In this document: piece by piece, positions 17,071-26,175 of the stretch | How positions within the stretch are numbered: the stretch's first letter is position 1 | Layout of the letters: each line of letters opens with the position of its first letter | Source: Bacteroidaceae bacterium | Lineage (GTDB): Bacteria; Bacteroidota; Bacteroidia; Bacteroidales; Bacteroidaceae | Direction: 5' to 3' | Length of the DNA stretch: 64,000 bases | NCBI GenBank assembly: GCA_017464815.1 | Contig: JAFTYI010000006.1 | Coordinates: 1 to 64,000 of the forward strand | The notes under the pieces: model-generated | Databases searched by the model: none | What the model saw: the letters and a program-made list of their open reading frames with translations, nothing else | Told to the model about the DNA's origin: nothing | Position numbers and translations under genes: made by a program

Positions 17071-19641
17071 ATGAAACGATTTACCTACATCCTATTATTC
17101 CTGACGCTGACCATCGGAGCCTCGGCGCAGACAACGGTGAGCGGACGGGTGACCAATCTGCAAAGCCGTCCCGTGAGCGATGTCATTGTGAAACTGACTC
17201 TGAAGGGGCGCATACTCACCTTTGGGACAACCGACACAAAGGGGAACTATTCGCTCCGCGTGGAAGAGGTGAAGGAGGGCACCATCCTCTCCTTTGCCCA
17301 CATCAGTTACGAGGCCGAGGAGGTGGCACTGAAACCGACCGAGCGGAAAGAGATTGTCGAAAACATGGTGTTGGTGCAGAAGAGCATCAGCCTGAAGGAG
17401 GTGAAGGTGCGGGCCAATCCCCTGTTGCTGAAGGGCGACACGCTGAGCTACAACTTGGCTTCGTTCTTGGGAAAGGGCGACGTGACGTTGGAGGACGGAC
17501 TGAAACGCTTGCCGGGTGTGGAGGTATCCAAAAGCGGAGCCATCTCCTACATGGGCAAAGGCATTTCGGCCTTCAACATCGAGGGACTGAATATGTTGGA
17601 TGGCAAATACAACCTGGCCACCCGCAACATGGGAGCCGACATGGTGACCAAGGTGGAGGTAGTGCGCAACTATCATGCCCGCAAGATGGACGAAGACAAA
17701 CCCAGCGACGCCGTGGCACTGAACATCAGACTGGCCAAGAAGGCAAAGTTCAAGCCCTTCGGACAGGAGGAAGCGGGAGTAGGACACATGCAGGACGGGC
17801 GTGACGAATGGCTCGGTCTATTAGGACTGACGGGCATGATGTTCACCGACAACTTCCAAACCATCTGTTCGGCCAAAGCGGGCAACTACAAGGAGTATGG
17901 CGCGGGCGACATGACTTACCACTTCGGTGGGGGCGGTCTCTCCACCCATGCCACATCGTTGTTCGGCGGTTTTGGTGGCGGCCGTCCGCCACAAGGCGAA
18001 TCAGAATACCGCCATAGCGGCATGGGCACACTCAATGCCATACTGAAATTGGACAGCACCCGCACCCTGCGCATGAATGCCGACTACACCTACCGACGAA
18101 GCACAAACGACATGGCTACCGTCAGCACCTATCTGTCCGAGAGCGGAGAGCGCATCACCGTGAACGAACAGACCTCACCTCTGTCCGCACAACACCAGCC
18201 ACGCTTCTCCGTCAACTACTTGGAAAACGGACGTCAACGCTACACCAACGAGACCTTCACGCTGAAGGCCCGATTTGAGCGCAACGAAGGAGACATGCGC
18301 TACAACGCCGAACAGGCTGCCCAACGCCGGCGGGCCACCTCCATAGAGGCCGACAACGCTCTCCGCCTATCACGCATGTGGGGCAAGCATCGCTATTCGC
18401 TCAATTCAAACATCAACTTCCAGCGCACTCCCACCCTGCGCCTGTCGTTCGGCAACCAAGGAGTAAAGTATGGACAGACGGCACAATCCACCTCGCTCAC
18501 AACACACCACAGCACCTCGTTCGACATCCGCCTGGGCAAGAAATTCACACTGAACCTGCCCGTCAGCCTACAGGCCGATTACCATTTCGTAGAGACAGTG
18601 CGCACACCCGACGATGACCGCAACCGACTGGACGGGTGGACACTCATCCCCTCGTTCAATCCGGGTTTTGAATGGCGGAGCAGCGACCGCCGTTTCTATG
18701 CCGGCATGGGTGTGCCCGTGTCGTTGCGGATGTTGGACTACGGAACCACCACACTGAGCAAGCTCTACCTCAATCCGCGCCTCAACCTCAACTACACCTT
18801 CTCGGCCAACAGCAAGTTGTCGGCCTCAACGAACATCAGTCACGGCACAGGCGACATGCTGGACCTGCTGACGGCTCCCATGCAGACCGACTACCGCACT
18901 ACGCGGGTGGCATCGGGCATCATCGGCGAGTCGCGCAACTGGAGTTCGTCCATCGACTGGAAGTGGCAAGTACCGCTCAGTTACTTCACGTTCGACATCG
19001 GTGCCAACTATAGCAAGGGTAAGCGAAACACCCTCTACTCACAATCCATTGACGGAGTAGATATCAACACACAATCGCTTCTGCGCGACACCTACACGCG
19101 CCGTACCTCGTTCAACCTCTCCAGCACAAAGAGCATCCCCGCCCTCTTTGCCAAATTCGGCATTCAGGGAAACTACTCGTTCAGCGATAGCGAACAGGCG
19201 GTAGGAAGCGAAGTCATCGCTACCGACAACCAAAGCTACAGCGTGCGGGGAAGCCTCTCCGTCACACCCATCCAATGGTTGGAGGTGGGCTATCACATCA
19301 ACTACAGTTGGTCACGTTCGTCGTATGGCGACACCCGCAATACGACCACTTCGCTCAGCCACAACGGCAGCATACACCTCTTTCCTATCCCTCAGCTCGA
19401 CCTCTCGGCCAGTTACGACTATGTGCGCCGCCAGCTCACTGCCGACCGCTACAAGCACATGTCGCTTTTCAACGCCTCGGCGCAATACAAGTTCAAGCGG
19501 GCGGTACTCCGTCTGGAATTGGACAACCTGCTGAACCAACGGTCGTACTCCTACACCCTCTTCGACGGTATCAACACCTACAGCTACGACTACGGCCTTT
19601 GTGGTCGCACGGCATTGCTGAAACTTACATTTTCTTTATAA
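17071..19641 (+). CDS. Outer-membrane beta-barrel protein with carboxypeptidase-like and plug domains
   Basis: An 856-residue outer-membrane protein. A signal peptide (MKRFTYILLFLTLTIGASAQ) is followed by a carboxypeptidase D regulatory-like domain (about 22-110, VSGRVTNLQSRPVSDVIVKL). Next comes a plug-like domain (about 125-220, with LEDGLKRLPGVEVSKSG and NIEGLNMLDGKYNLATR). The remaining ~630 residues show alternating beta-strand character and end in LLKLTFSL with a terminal aromatic-containing strand. It resembles receptors that accompany GLPGLI proteins in Bacteroidota. No typical TonB box is obvious, so energised transport is unproven. It lies between the M56-TonB fusion and a GLPGLI gene, 20 bp apart from the latter. 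Confidence 0.85.
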   Translation: MKRFTYILLFLTLTIGASAQTTVSGRVTNLQSRPVSDVIVKLTLKGRILTFGTTDTKGNYSLRVEEVKEGTILSFAHISYEAEEVALKPTERKEIVENMVLVQKSISLKEVKVRANPLLLKGDTLSYNLASFLGKGDVTLEDGLKRLPGVEVSKSGAISYMGKGISAFNIEGLNMLDGKYNLATRNMGADMVTKVEVVRNYHARKMDEDKPSDAVALNIRLAKKAKFKPFGQEEAGVGHMQDGRDEWLGLLGLTGMMFTDNFQTICSAKAGNYKEYGAGDMTYHFGGGGLSTHATSLFGGFGGGRPPQGESEYRHSGMGTLNAILKLDSTRTLRMNADYTYRRSTNDMATVSTYLSESGERITVNEQTSPLSAQHQPRFSVNYLENGRQRYTNETFTLKARFERNEGDMRYNAEQAAQRRRATSIEADNALRLSRMWGKHRYSLNSNINFQRTPTLRLSFGNQGVKYGQTAQSTSLTTHHSTSFDIRLGKKFTLNLPVSLQADYHFVETVRTPDDDRNRLDGWTLIPSFNPGFEWRSSDRRFYAGMGVPVSLRMLDYGTTTLSKLYLNPRLNLNYTFSANSKLSASTNISHGTGDMLDLLTAPMQTDYRTTRVASGIIGESRNWSSSIDWKWQVPLSYFTFDIGANYSKGKRNTLYSQSIDGVDINTQSLLRDTYTRRTSFNLSSTKSIPALFAKFGIQGNYSFSDSEQAVGSEVIATDNQSYSVRGSLSVTPIQWLEVGYHINYSWSRSSYGDTRNTTTSLSHNGSIHLFPIPQLDLSASYDYVRRQLTADRYKHMSLFNASAQYKFKRAVLRLELDNLLNQRSYSYTLFDGINTYSYDYGLCGRTALLKLTFSL

Positions 19642-19661
19642 ACCACATTAAAACAGAAAAC

Positions 19662-20543
19662 ATGAAAAAGATTCTATTGACCACCGCTCTCGCACTGACG
19701 GTGTCAGCGCAGGCACAGAATGACACAATCGGAGTGTCTAAGTTCACCGCCGTCTATCTCTATGAGTGCAAAACCACCAATGCCGCCGGCACACCCATTA
19801 CCGATTCGCTGATGATAGCCGTTCAGTCGGCAAACGGAGTGACCAAAAGTTTCCCCTATTATTCCTATAACAAGCAGACAAAGAAGAGCTACGACAACTA
19901 CCACATTTACAAAGCAGCACAGATGCACATGGGCGATGTCTTCATAAATTATCCCACAGGTCGCATCACCGTACAGGAAGAGCTCTATCCCAACCGCTAC
20001 CAAACAGACGAGTCGTTGAAACTCCCTAAATGGAACTTGAGCGAACAGCAGGATTCAATCTTCGGATATTTCTGCCATACGGCCGAAACCCGTTTCCGAG
20101 GGAAAGTGTGGCAAGCCTATTATACAGAAGAAGTTCCGGCAAGCATCGGACCGTGGAAATTAGGCGGACTACCGGGCATGATTATCAAGGTGCAGGACAA
20201 AGAAGGCATACACACCTTCACCCTCTGCGGCCTGCTCAATGAAGAACAGCCCCTAATATTCACTGAATACATCACTTGGATAGTGCCGGAGAACGGAATG
20301 AACTTTGTGAAGCAACGAGTGGATTACCACAAGATGACAGCCGAAAAGTTTCTGAAATACAAGAAGAAAACACTTGGTAATCCGCGCTATGTGCAAGACC
20401 CTGCGTATTACGCTCCAGACGCAATGGAAGCATTCGGGTATAAGGAATACCGCAACAGCCGCATCTCCGACCAACAGATTACCAGCGTTGCAGGAGTTAT
20501 CATTCTATCTGAAGCCCATGTCTATCAACCATTGGAACAATAA
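19662..20543 (+). CDS. GLPGLI family protein (first copy)
   Basis: A 293-residue exported protein of the GLPGLI family, named for a motif seen here as LGGLPGMIIKV near 167-177, just after the family's TEEVPASIGPWK stretch. A signal peptide (MKKILLTTALALTVSAQAQ) fixes the start; the frame is open further upstream inside the barrel gene. The molecular function of the family is unknown. It starts 20 bp after the barrel gene and is probably its partner. A second GLPGLI gene lies 650 bp downstream, beyond a minus-strand toxin-antitoxin pair. Confidence 0.9.
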   Translation: MKKILLTTALALTVSAQAQNDTIGVSKFTAVYLYECKTTNAAGTPITDSLMIAVQSANGVTKSFPYYSYNKQTKKSYDNYHIYKAAQMHMGDVFINYPTGRITVQEELYPNRYQTDESLKLPKWNLSEQQDSIFGYFCHTAETRFRGKVWQAYYTEEVPASIGPWKLGGLPGMIIKVQDKEGIHTFTLCGLLNEEQPLIFTEYITWIVPENGMNFVKQRVDYHKMTAEKFLKYKKKTLGNPRYVQDPAYYAPDAMEAFGYKEYRNSRISDQQITSVAGVIILSEAHVYQPLEQ

Positions 20544-20546
20544 AAA

Positions 20547-20873
20547 CTATTCGCAAAACATTTGACGAAGCACAATTTGCAATTCGGTTTGCTCATCGGT
20601 CGAAAGAGTGGCAATTCGTCTCTTCAGACGACTTTTGTCAACTGTCCTTATTTGGTCAGTAACAATTTCGCCCTCCCGTCCTTCTATTTGACAAGCAACC
20701 CGATAAGGATAACCATGAATGGACGAAGTAATAGGAATAACAATGACCGTCGCAAGGTATTGATTCAATTCCTTGGGACTCACTACGACACAAGGACGTA
20801 TTTTCTGCATTTCGGCTCCAACCGTAGGATTGAGATTAACCCAATAGACATCAAACTGGTTTACCATGACCAA
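20547..20873 (-). CDS. MazF/PemK-type endoribonuclease toxin
   Basis: A 108-residue PemK/MazF-fold toxin, expected to cut mRNA. Signature elements are FDVYWVNLNPTVGAEMQKIRPCVVVSP at the N-terminus (beta-1 and the conserved RP turn), VIPITSS in the centre and VTDQIRTVDKSRL with the catalytic-region arginine/threonine. The start overlaps the antitoxin stop by 13 bp if MVMVNQ is used, or 7 bp if the second Met is used. Both indicate translational coupling. The stop is three bases beyond the end of the first GLPGLI gene, on the opposite strand. Confidence 0.9.
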   Translation of the reverse strand: MVMVNQFDVYWVNLNPTVGAEMQKIRPCVVVSPKELNQYLATVIVIPITSSIHGYPYRVACQIEGREGEIVTDQIRTVDKSRLKRRIATLSTDEQTELQIVLRQMFCE

Positions 20874-21115
20874 TCCTCCACCTTGTCGTCTTCAAATACA
20901 TCTGCGTCCAACAACCGGTCGTTTCCCGCTTTGTGCGCTTCGCATGCTGCTGCCGACCATCCTTGTCGGACATCCTTCTTGGATGCCGGCACTTCGGTGA
21001 AAATCATTTTGCGGATGTCGCGCAAAGCCAAAAGAGCTTTCTTCATGGCCACTTCACTTTCAAAGATAGGATTGAGTTCACGGAGTAACTCCGCGCGTAA
21101 CTGCATTGTTGTCAT
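20861..21115 (-). CDS. Putative antitoxin of the MazF-type module
   Basis: An 84-residue protein encoded directly upstream of, and overlapping, the MazF-type toxin, the usual antitoxin position. It is rich in charged residues, helical at the N-terminus, and ends in an acidic tail (LLDADVFEDDKVEDWSW) of the kind that can cover a toxin's RNA-binding face. I do not recognise a standard DNA-binding fold in it, so the assignment rests on position and composition. A TACCTTTG box lies about 28 bases upstream. Confidence 0.72.
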   Translation of the reverse strand: MTTMQLRAELLRELNPIFESEVAMKKALLALRDIRKMIFTEVPASKKDVRQGWSAAACEAHKAGNDRLLDADVFEDDKVEDWSW

Positions 21116-21142
21116 ATCTTGCTAAGATTTGGATTAACACTG

Positions 21143-21150
21143 CAAAGGTA
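21143..21150 (-). promoter_or_regulatory. Putative -7 box of the toxin-antitoxin operon
   Basis: On the minus strand this reads TACCTTTG, an exact TAnnTTTG match, 28 bases before the antitoxin ATG. No clear -33 TTTG is seen at the right spacing. Confidence 0.5.
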
Positions 21151-21191
21151 TAAAAATAAATCAAGAATTGTATGTAATGATAAAAATAATT

Positions 21192-22058
21192 ATGAAAATG
21201 AAACTTTTAATTACTTTATTCACTCTCACACTGACCATGTCAGCGCAGGCACAAACAAAAGATTCTATCGACACGGCGCAATTTGCCGCAATTTATGACT
21301 ACACTGTCCGGACACAAGACGATGAAGGAAAGGATGTGTGCGACTCCATACAAGTGGCCGTGCAGGTGGGACAACGGGTGACAAAGTCCATGCCAAGGAG
21401 CCATTATCAGGCAGGAGAAGACAAAGACGCAGGAATCACGGAGTATCGGAAGTTGATGGAGGTACAGCATCGCGAAACCTTGACGCACATGCCCACCGTG
21501 TGGACAAACCATCCCGAAGGAGAGACCACCGTGCGCGAAATGGTATTCCCCCGAGAGTTCGAAGGACACGAACCTACGCCCTCCTTGGATTGGACGCTTA
21601 CGGACGACACACTGACCATCAACGGTTACCTCTGTTCGCGGGCAGAAGTCACCTTCCGAGGCATCCGTTGGACGGCCTGGTACACCCAAGAAGTCCCTTC
21701 GTCCGTAGGCCCATGGCGTTTGCGCGGATTGCCAGGTATTATCGTCAAGGCAACGGGCAATGCCCACACATTCACCCTGACGGAACTGCGCGACGAGACC
21801 TCGGCCATCACCTATGCGACCAACATCAAAATAGAGCGGATGAAATACCCCAAACTGTTGAAATACCGCAACCAAGTGTTCGGAAGCAAACAGTATCCCA
21901 AGAATCCCCATCACCATCTCCCCACAAACACCGACATGGGCATCGAACAGGTGACTGCCATAAAGAACGAGAGTGGCGACGGTGGCTACATCCTTGTCAA
22001 CGGCGGTTTCCACATGTTGCAGAAGGCTCACGTCCACCAACCGTTGGAAAAGGAGTGA
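21192..22058 (+). CDS. GLPGLI family protein (second copy)
   Basis: A 288-residue paralogue of the protein encoded at 19662-20543. It shares the signal peptide type (MKMKLLITLFTLTLTMSAQAQ), the TQEVPSSVGPWRLRGLPGIIVK segment carrying the GLPGLI motif, and the C-terminal AHVHQPLE ending. Several Met codons precede it; the one directly before the signal peptide was chosen. The two copies are clearly diverged but share order and ends, so they are an old tandem duplication now split by the toxin-antitoxin genes. The function is unknown. Confidence 0.88.
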   Translation: MKMKLLITLFTLTLTMSAQAQTKDSIDTAQFAAIYDYTVRTQDDEGKDVCDSIQVAVQVGQRVTKSMPRSHYQAGEDKDAGITEYRKLMEVQHRETLTHMPTVWTNHPEGETTVREMVFPREFEGHEPTPSLDWTLTDDTLTINGYLCSRAEVTFRGIRWTAWYTQEVPSSVGPWRLRGLPGIIVKATGNAHTFTLTELRDETSAITYATNIKIERMKYPKLLKYRNQVFGSKQYPKNPHHHLPTNTDMGIEQVTAIKNESGDGGYILVNGGFHMLQKAHVHQPLEKE

Positions 22059-22080
22059 AGAATACTATTCCTTTCACAAA

Positions 22081-22118
22081 AAGAATGCCATTCCTACTGC
22101 GGTAAGAATGGCATTCTT
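22081..22118. terminator. Bidirectional terminator between convergent genes
   Basis: A 13-bp stem (22081-22093 with 22106-22118, AAGAATGCCATTC and its complement) lies between the convergent GLPGLI and dipeptidyl peptidase genes. On the minus strand it is followed by a T-rich run (CTTTTTG); on the plus strand by TTCT only. It probably serves mainly the minus-strand peptidase gene. Confidence 0.75.
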
Positions 22119-22131
22119 CTAACCCCCTTTA

Positions 22132-24285
22132 TCACTTCAAATAATCCTCGAAGTAGCGGGTGATGTGTTCATGGAGATGCACACGGTCGCGCCCCATCAT
22201 GTTGTGCCCGTGGCCGGGATAGATGAAGAGGTCGGGATGCGTCCCCTTGTCGATGCAGGCTTTCAGGAAGGAGTAGGTCATCTGGGGGACACAGACGGGA
22301 TCGTTGCCGCCATGGATGACGAGCAGGCGGCCCTGCAGGTTGCCGGCCTTCTCCAGGAGGCTGCTGTTCTTATATCCCTCGGGGTTGCTTTGGGGGGTGT
22401 CCATGTAGCGCTCGCCGTACATCACTTCGTAGTATTTCCAATCGGTGACGGGGCCACCGGCCACACCCACCTTGAACACGTCGGGATAGGTGAGCATCAG
22501 GTTGGTGGTCATGAATCCGCCATAACTCCAGCCGTGTACACCGAGACGGTCAATGTCCACGTAGGGCAGACTCTTGAGGAAATCGACTCCCTTCAACTGG
22601 TCTTTCATCTCCTCCACGCCCAACTGGCGGAAGGTGCAGTTCTCGAACGCCAAGCCACGGTTGCTGCTTCCGCGATTATCAACGGTGAACACCACGTAAC
22701 CCTGTTGGGCCATGTAGATGTCCCATCCGCGCACGTCGTAGTTCCACGAGTTGTGAATCATCTGCGCATGGGGGCCGCCATAGACGTAGATGACGGCGGG
22801 ATAGGTCTTCGACGGGTCGAAATCGACGGGCTTCACCAAGCGGTAGTAGAGGTCGGTCACCCCATCGGCGGCTTTCAGGGTGCCTACGCTTATCTCAGGG
22901 GCATTGAAGCCCTCCCAAGGATTGGGGGCATCGAGCAACGTATGAGCAACTTTTCCCGTTTTCACCGACACCAATTCGATGCGGCGCGGAGTGGTGGGGG
23001 CGGAATAGCGGTCGATCATCCAGTCGGACGAGGCGGAGAGCTGCACGGAGTGTACGCCCTCACTGTTGCCTAAGGGACGGCGCTTTCCGCTCTTTACATT
23101 GACAGCATATAGGTTGGTCTGCAAGGGGGAGACTTCGGTGGTGGCCACGATGACCTCCTTGCGCCCTTCGTGGAAGCCCACGAGCTGTTGCACGAGCCAT
23201 TCGCCCTTTGTCAACTGAGCCAGTTCCTTCCCCTCCACATCGTATAGATACAGGTGGTTGAATCCGTCCTTCTGACTATGGTAAATGAACTTCGTGTCGT
23301 CCCAAGGGAGGAAGGTAATGGGGTGCTGCGGCTCCACATACTTCTCGTGCGCCTCGGTAATGAGCACAGCATCCTTCTCGCCCGTCAAGGCATTGTAGCG
23401 CACCAGTTCGGCACGATTCTGTTCGCGCGGATGCTCCATCATATAGATGTAGTCTCCACAAGGACTCCAAGCAATGTTGGAGAAGTAGCGGTCAGTGGGG
23501 TCACCGGCTTGCAAGTAGATGGTCTTGCCCGTGGCGACGTCATAGACACCCACCGTCACCTTGTGGCTGGCCGTGCCGGCCATGGGGTATTTGTCGGGCT
23601 GATATTCGGCCGTGCGTGCCTCGGTGTCGACTTGCGGATAGTCGCTCACCATCGTCTCGTCCATGCGGTAGAAGGCAAGGCGCTGGCCATCGGGGCTCCA
23701 GAAGGTTCCCTTCTCGATGCCGAACTCATTGCGGTGTACGGCTTGTCCGCACTTGATGCCCGCTGGTTCGTCGGTCACCTGCACACGTTGGCCATCGGCC
23801 GTGGTTACCCACAGGTTGTTATCAACGGTGTAGGCCATGTGGCGCGAGCGTTTGTGCCAATCCTTGTCGGAGGCCTTTGCATCGACGGGTAAGCTCCACA
23901 CCACGTCACCCGTCAACCAATTAAGCAGGATGTATTCGCGATTTGCCTGAAGCAGTGCCAATGGCTCATCGGCATAGGGGAAGGAGAGGCTCTGCAACGT
24001 ATGCACAGGCTTCTTATCTGCCGCCTCGAGCCACTTGTTCACTTGGTCGAGGGTGAACAGCACCGTGGCCGGCTTACGGCTTCGGGGGGAGTGCACGGTG
24101 AGCGTGTCCACGTCCAACTTCACACACTGGTCGCCCCACCAGGTGTACCATGCATTTTCAGGGGTACACTGGCGGTAGGTCTCGCCTCCAGGAATGAGGT
24201 CGTGCAGGGTGAAAGGTTTCTTTTCTTGTGCCATAGTGGTAAAAACAACAACCAATGCTGCAAGAGCTAAAATACTTTTCTTCAT
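22132..24285 (-). CDS. S9 family prolyl (dipeptidyl) peptidase, DPP IV type
   Basis: A 717-residue exported serine peptidase that should release dipeptides, commonly Xaa-Pro, from peptide N-termini. A signal peptide (MKKSILALAALVVVFTTMAQ) is followed by a DPP IV N-terminal beta-propeller (to about 450) and an alpha/beta-hydrolase domain. The nucleophile is Ser587 in GWSYGG, the acid is Asp662 in HGGNDPV and the histidine lies in PGHGHNMMG near 692-694. Its periplasmic or surface location fits peptide catabolism in Bacteroidales. It is the last gene of a minus-strand run and ends at a strong terminator. Confidence 0.95.
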   Translation of the reverse strand: MKKSILALAALVVVFTTMAQEKKPFTLHDLIPGGETYRQCTPENAWYTWWGDQCVKLDVDTLTVHSPRSRKPATVLFTLDQVNKWLEAADKKPVHTLQSLSFPYADEPLALLQANREYILLNWLTGDVVWSLPVDAKASDKDWHKRSRHMAYTVDNNLWVTTADGQRVQVTDEPAGIKCGQAVHRNEFGIEKGTFWSPDGQRLAFYRMDETMVSDYPQVDTEARTAEYQPDKYPMAGTASHKVTVGVYDVATGKTIYLQAGDPTDRYFSNIAWSPCGDYIYMMEHPREQNRAELVRYNALTGEKDAVLITEAHEKYVEPQHPITFLPWDDTKFIYHSQKDGFNHLYLYDVEGKELAQLTKGEWLVQQLVGFHEGRKEVIVATTEVSPLQTNLYAVNVKSGKRRPLGNSEGVHSVQLSASSDWMIDRYSAPTTPRRIELVSVKTGKVAHTLLDAPNPWEGFNAPEISVGTLKAADGVTDLYYRLVKPVDFDPSKTYPAVIYVYGGPHAQMIHNSWNYDVRGWDIYMAQQGYVVFTVDNRGSSNRGLAFENCTFRQLGVEEMKDQLKGVDFLKSLPYVDIDRLGVHGWSYGGFMTTNLMLTYPDVFKVGVAGGPVTDWKYYEVMYGERYMDTPQSNPEGYKNSSLLEKAGNLQGRLLVIHGGNDPVCVPQMTYSFLKACIDKGTHPDLFIYPGHGHNMMGRDRVHLHEHITRYFEDYLK

Positions 24286-24324
24286 GATTATTTCATTTAT
24301 CGAATAGGGTATACCATTTATTTT

Positions 24325-24400
24325 TCAGACGCGGATGACGCAGATGACGCGGATATTTTATAAGAAAAAATCTGCGTCATCCACGTTATCTGCGTCTGAA
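24325..24400. repeat. 9-bp-period inverted array behind the RlmL-type gene
   Basis: Left arm: GACGCGGAT/GACGCAGAT units at 24328, 24337 and 24346. Right arm: ATCTGCGTC/ATCCACGTT units at 24370, 24379 and 24388. All are exactly 9 bp apart, and the arms are inverted copies that could form a stem of about 30 bp. It lies 16 bases past the stop of the RNA methyltransferase gene and before the dipeptidyl peptidase start. Confidence 0.82.
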
Positions 24401-24415
24401 AGTTCATTATTCAGG

Positions 24416-25993
24416 CTACTCTTCCGTCTTCTTCGGTTCAAAACTCATGGCTTGAATGCCACTGAGACGCTTGCGTTCGCCACGGAGTTCGCGCTCTTCG
24501 TCGGTCTGTCGCCAGGTGCCGAAGCGGCGTTCCTGCTTCTGGTCGCGCTCCTCGCGACGAGGCTTGAAGCCACCATCCTTGCGGTTGCGGTCGAACTTGC
24601 GGTCACCATCGAACTTACGGTCGTCGCGACGCGGACGGTCGTCGAACTTGCGCTCGCGACGGTCATCAGACTTGCGTGCGCGGTCGGTATCCTTCTTGAA
24701 CCGGCGGTCGCCATCACGTTTGCCATGACGGTCTTCACGCTCTTTCCGCTCCTCAAAGCGGCGTTGGCGACGCTCCTCGTAACGGCCCGTGCCGGCACGG
24801 CGTTCGTCACGCTCACGACGCTCCTTGCGCTCGGCCAACTCCTCACCCTCGCGACGGAAGTCGTTGTAGCGTCCACTGAAGAGCTGGTATTTGCGAAACT
24901 CGCACGCCAAGGCTCCGTTGAACACGGGTATCTTCACCGAGGGCTTCAGACCTATCTTGTCGAAGCACTCCTCGCGATAGCTCAATATCCAGGCATCGCC
25001 CTCCTTGAAGACGTTCTTCAGGCGGTTGCCAATCATGGCGTAGAGGCCCAGCAGGTCGTCGGCCGAGATGCGCTCGCCATAAGGCGGATTGCTGACGATA
25101 ATGGCCTTCTCTTCGGGTGTCTGGAAGTCGGCAAAGTCCTGCAACTTCAGCTCTATCTCGCCAGTCAATCCGGCGGCACGCACATTGCGCGTGGCCACTT
25201 CGATGGCTTGCCGGTTATTGTCGTAGCCATATATCTTGTGGGCAAACTCGCGCTCGGCCGAGTCGTCGTTATAGACGTGGTCGAAGAGGGCTTGGTCGAA
25301 GTCGTTCCACTTCTCGAAGGCGTACTCCTTGCGGAAGACACCCGGTGCAATGTTGCGGGCAATGAGGGCGGCCTCGATGGGCAATGTGCCCGAGCCGCAC
25401 ATGGGATCGATGAAATCGCACTCGCCCTGCCAACCGGTCATCAGTATCATACCCGCGGCCAACACTTCGTTGAGCGGAGCCTCCATCGTCTCCTGACGGT
25501 AGCCACGGCGATGAAGCGACTCACCCGATGAGTCGAGCGAAAGGGTACACTTTTCCTGCGCCACGTGGATGTTGAGCGAGAGGTCGGGGTTGTTCAACCG
25601 CACGTTGGGACGCTCGCCCGTCTTCTCGCGGAAGTAGTCGGCAATGGCGTCCTTCACCTTGTAAGCCACAAACTTCGAGTGGCGGAACTCATCGCTGAAC
25701 ACCACCGCATCCACGGCAAAGGTTTTGTCATTCGTCAGATACTGCTCCCACTCGATGGCCTTCACGGCATCGTACACCTCGTCGGCCGACTGGGCCTTGA
25801 AGTGCTTGATAGGTTTCAAGATGCGCAACGCCGTGCGCAAACTGAAGTTGGCGCGGTACATCATCTCCTTGTCGCCGGTGAATGAGACCATCCGTCGGCC
25901 AATCTCTACATTGTTTGCTCCCAGTGCGGTGAGCTCTTTTGCCAACACCTCTTCCAGTCCTTGGAAGGTTTTGGCGATGAGTTCAAATTCCAT
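24416..25993 (-). CDS. RlmL-type 23S rRNA (guanine-N2) methyltransferase with arginine-rich tail
   Basis: A class I SAM-dependent RNA methyltransferase of the THUMP-UPF0020 type. The N-terminal ferredoxin-like/THUMP region covers about 1-160. The methyltransferase core carries DPMCGSGTLPIEAAL (196-210, SAM site) and the catalytic SNPPYGER (301-308). In E. coli RlmL this part modifies G2445 of 23S rRNA. The E. coli protein has an added RlmK half; here it is replaced by a tail of about 145 residues (380-525) made almost only of Arg, Asp, Glu and Lys, with RxxRRF/DRKFD-like repeats. Such tails often help bind RNA. cysE lies upstream on the same strand. Confidence 0.88.
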   Translation of the reverse strand: MEFELIAKTFQGLEEVLAKELTALGANNVEIGRRMVSFTGDKEMMYRANFSLRTALRILKPIKHFKAQSADEVYDAVKAIEWEQYLTNDKTFAVDAVVFSDEFRHSKFVAYKVKDAIADYFREKTGERPNVRLNNPDLSLNIHVAQEKCTLSLDSSGESLHRRGYRQETMEAPLNEVLAAGMILMTGWQGECDFIDPMCGSGTLPIEAALIARNIAPGVFRKEYAFEKWNDFDQALFDHVYNDDSAEREFAHKIYGYDNNRQAIEVATRNVRAAGLTGEIELKLQDFADFQTPEEKAIIVSNPPYGERISADDLLGLYAMIGNRLKNVFKEGDAWILSYREECFDKIGLKPSVKIPVFNGALACEFRKYQLFSGRYNDFRREGEELAERKERRERDERRAGTGRYEERRQRRFEERKEREDRHGKRDGDRRFKKDTDRARKSDDRRERKFDDRPRRDDRKFDGDRKFDRNRKDGGFKPRREERDQKQERRFGTWRQTDEERELRGERKRLSGIQAMSFEPKKTEE

Positions 25994-26026
25994 ATATCTT
26001 TCTTTTAATACTTATCTTTTTATTAG

Positions 26027-26168
26027 GAGTGAAACTTTCTCTTTCAAGGAGTGTAGGAGAGAAGGAGTGAAGCTTCGCTTAGGAGTGTAGACAATAGTAT
26101 TGGCTTATCTCCCTCTATCTCCTTTTCTTATCACTCCTCTACTCCTACCTCCTACACTCCTTTACTTT
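26027..26168. repeat. Inverted AGGAGTG-type array behind cysE
   Basis: AGGAGTG occurs at 26027, 26049, 26065 and 26083, often followed by TAGGAG. The complementary CACTCCT/CTACTCCT copies fill 26134-26162. The two halves could fold back on each other. It lies directly after the cysE stop codon and fills the gap before the methyltransferase gene. The spacing is less regular than in the other arrays. I see no gene or clear promoter in this gap. Confidence 0.65.
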
Positions 26169-26175
26169 ACTATCT

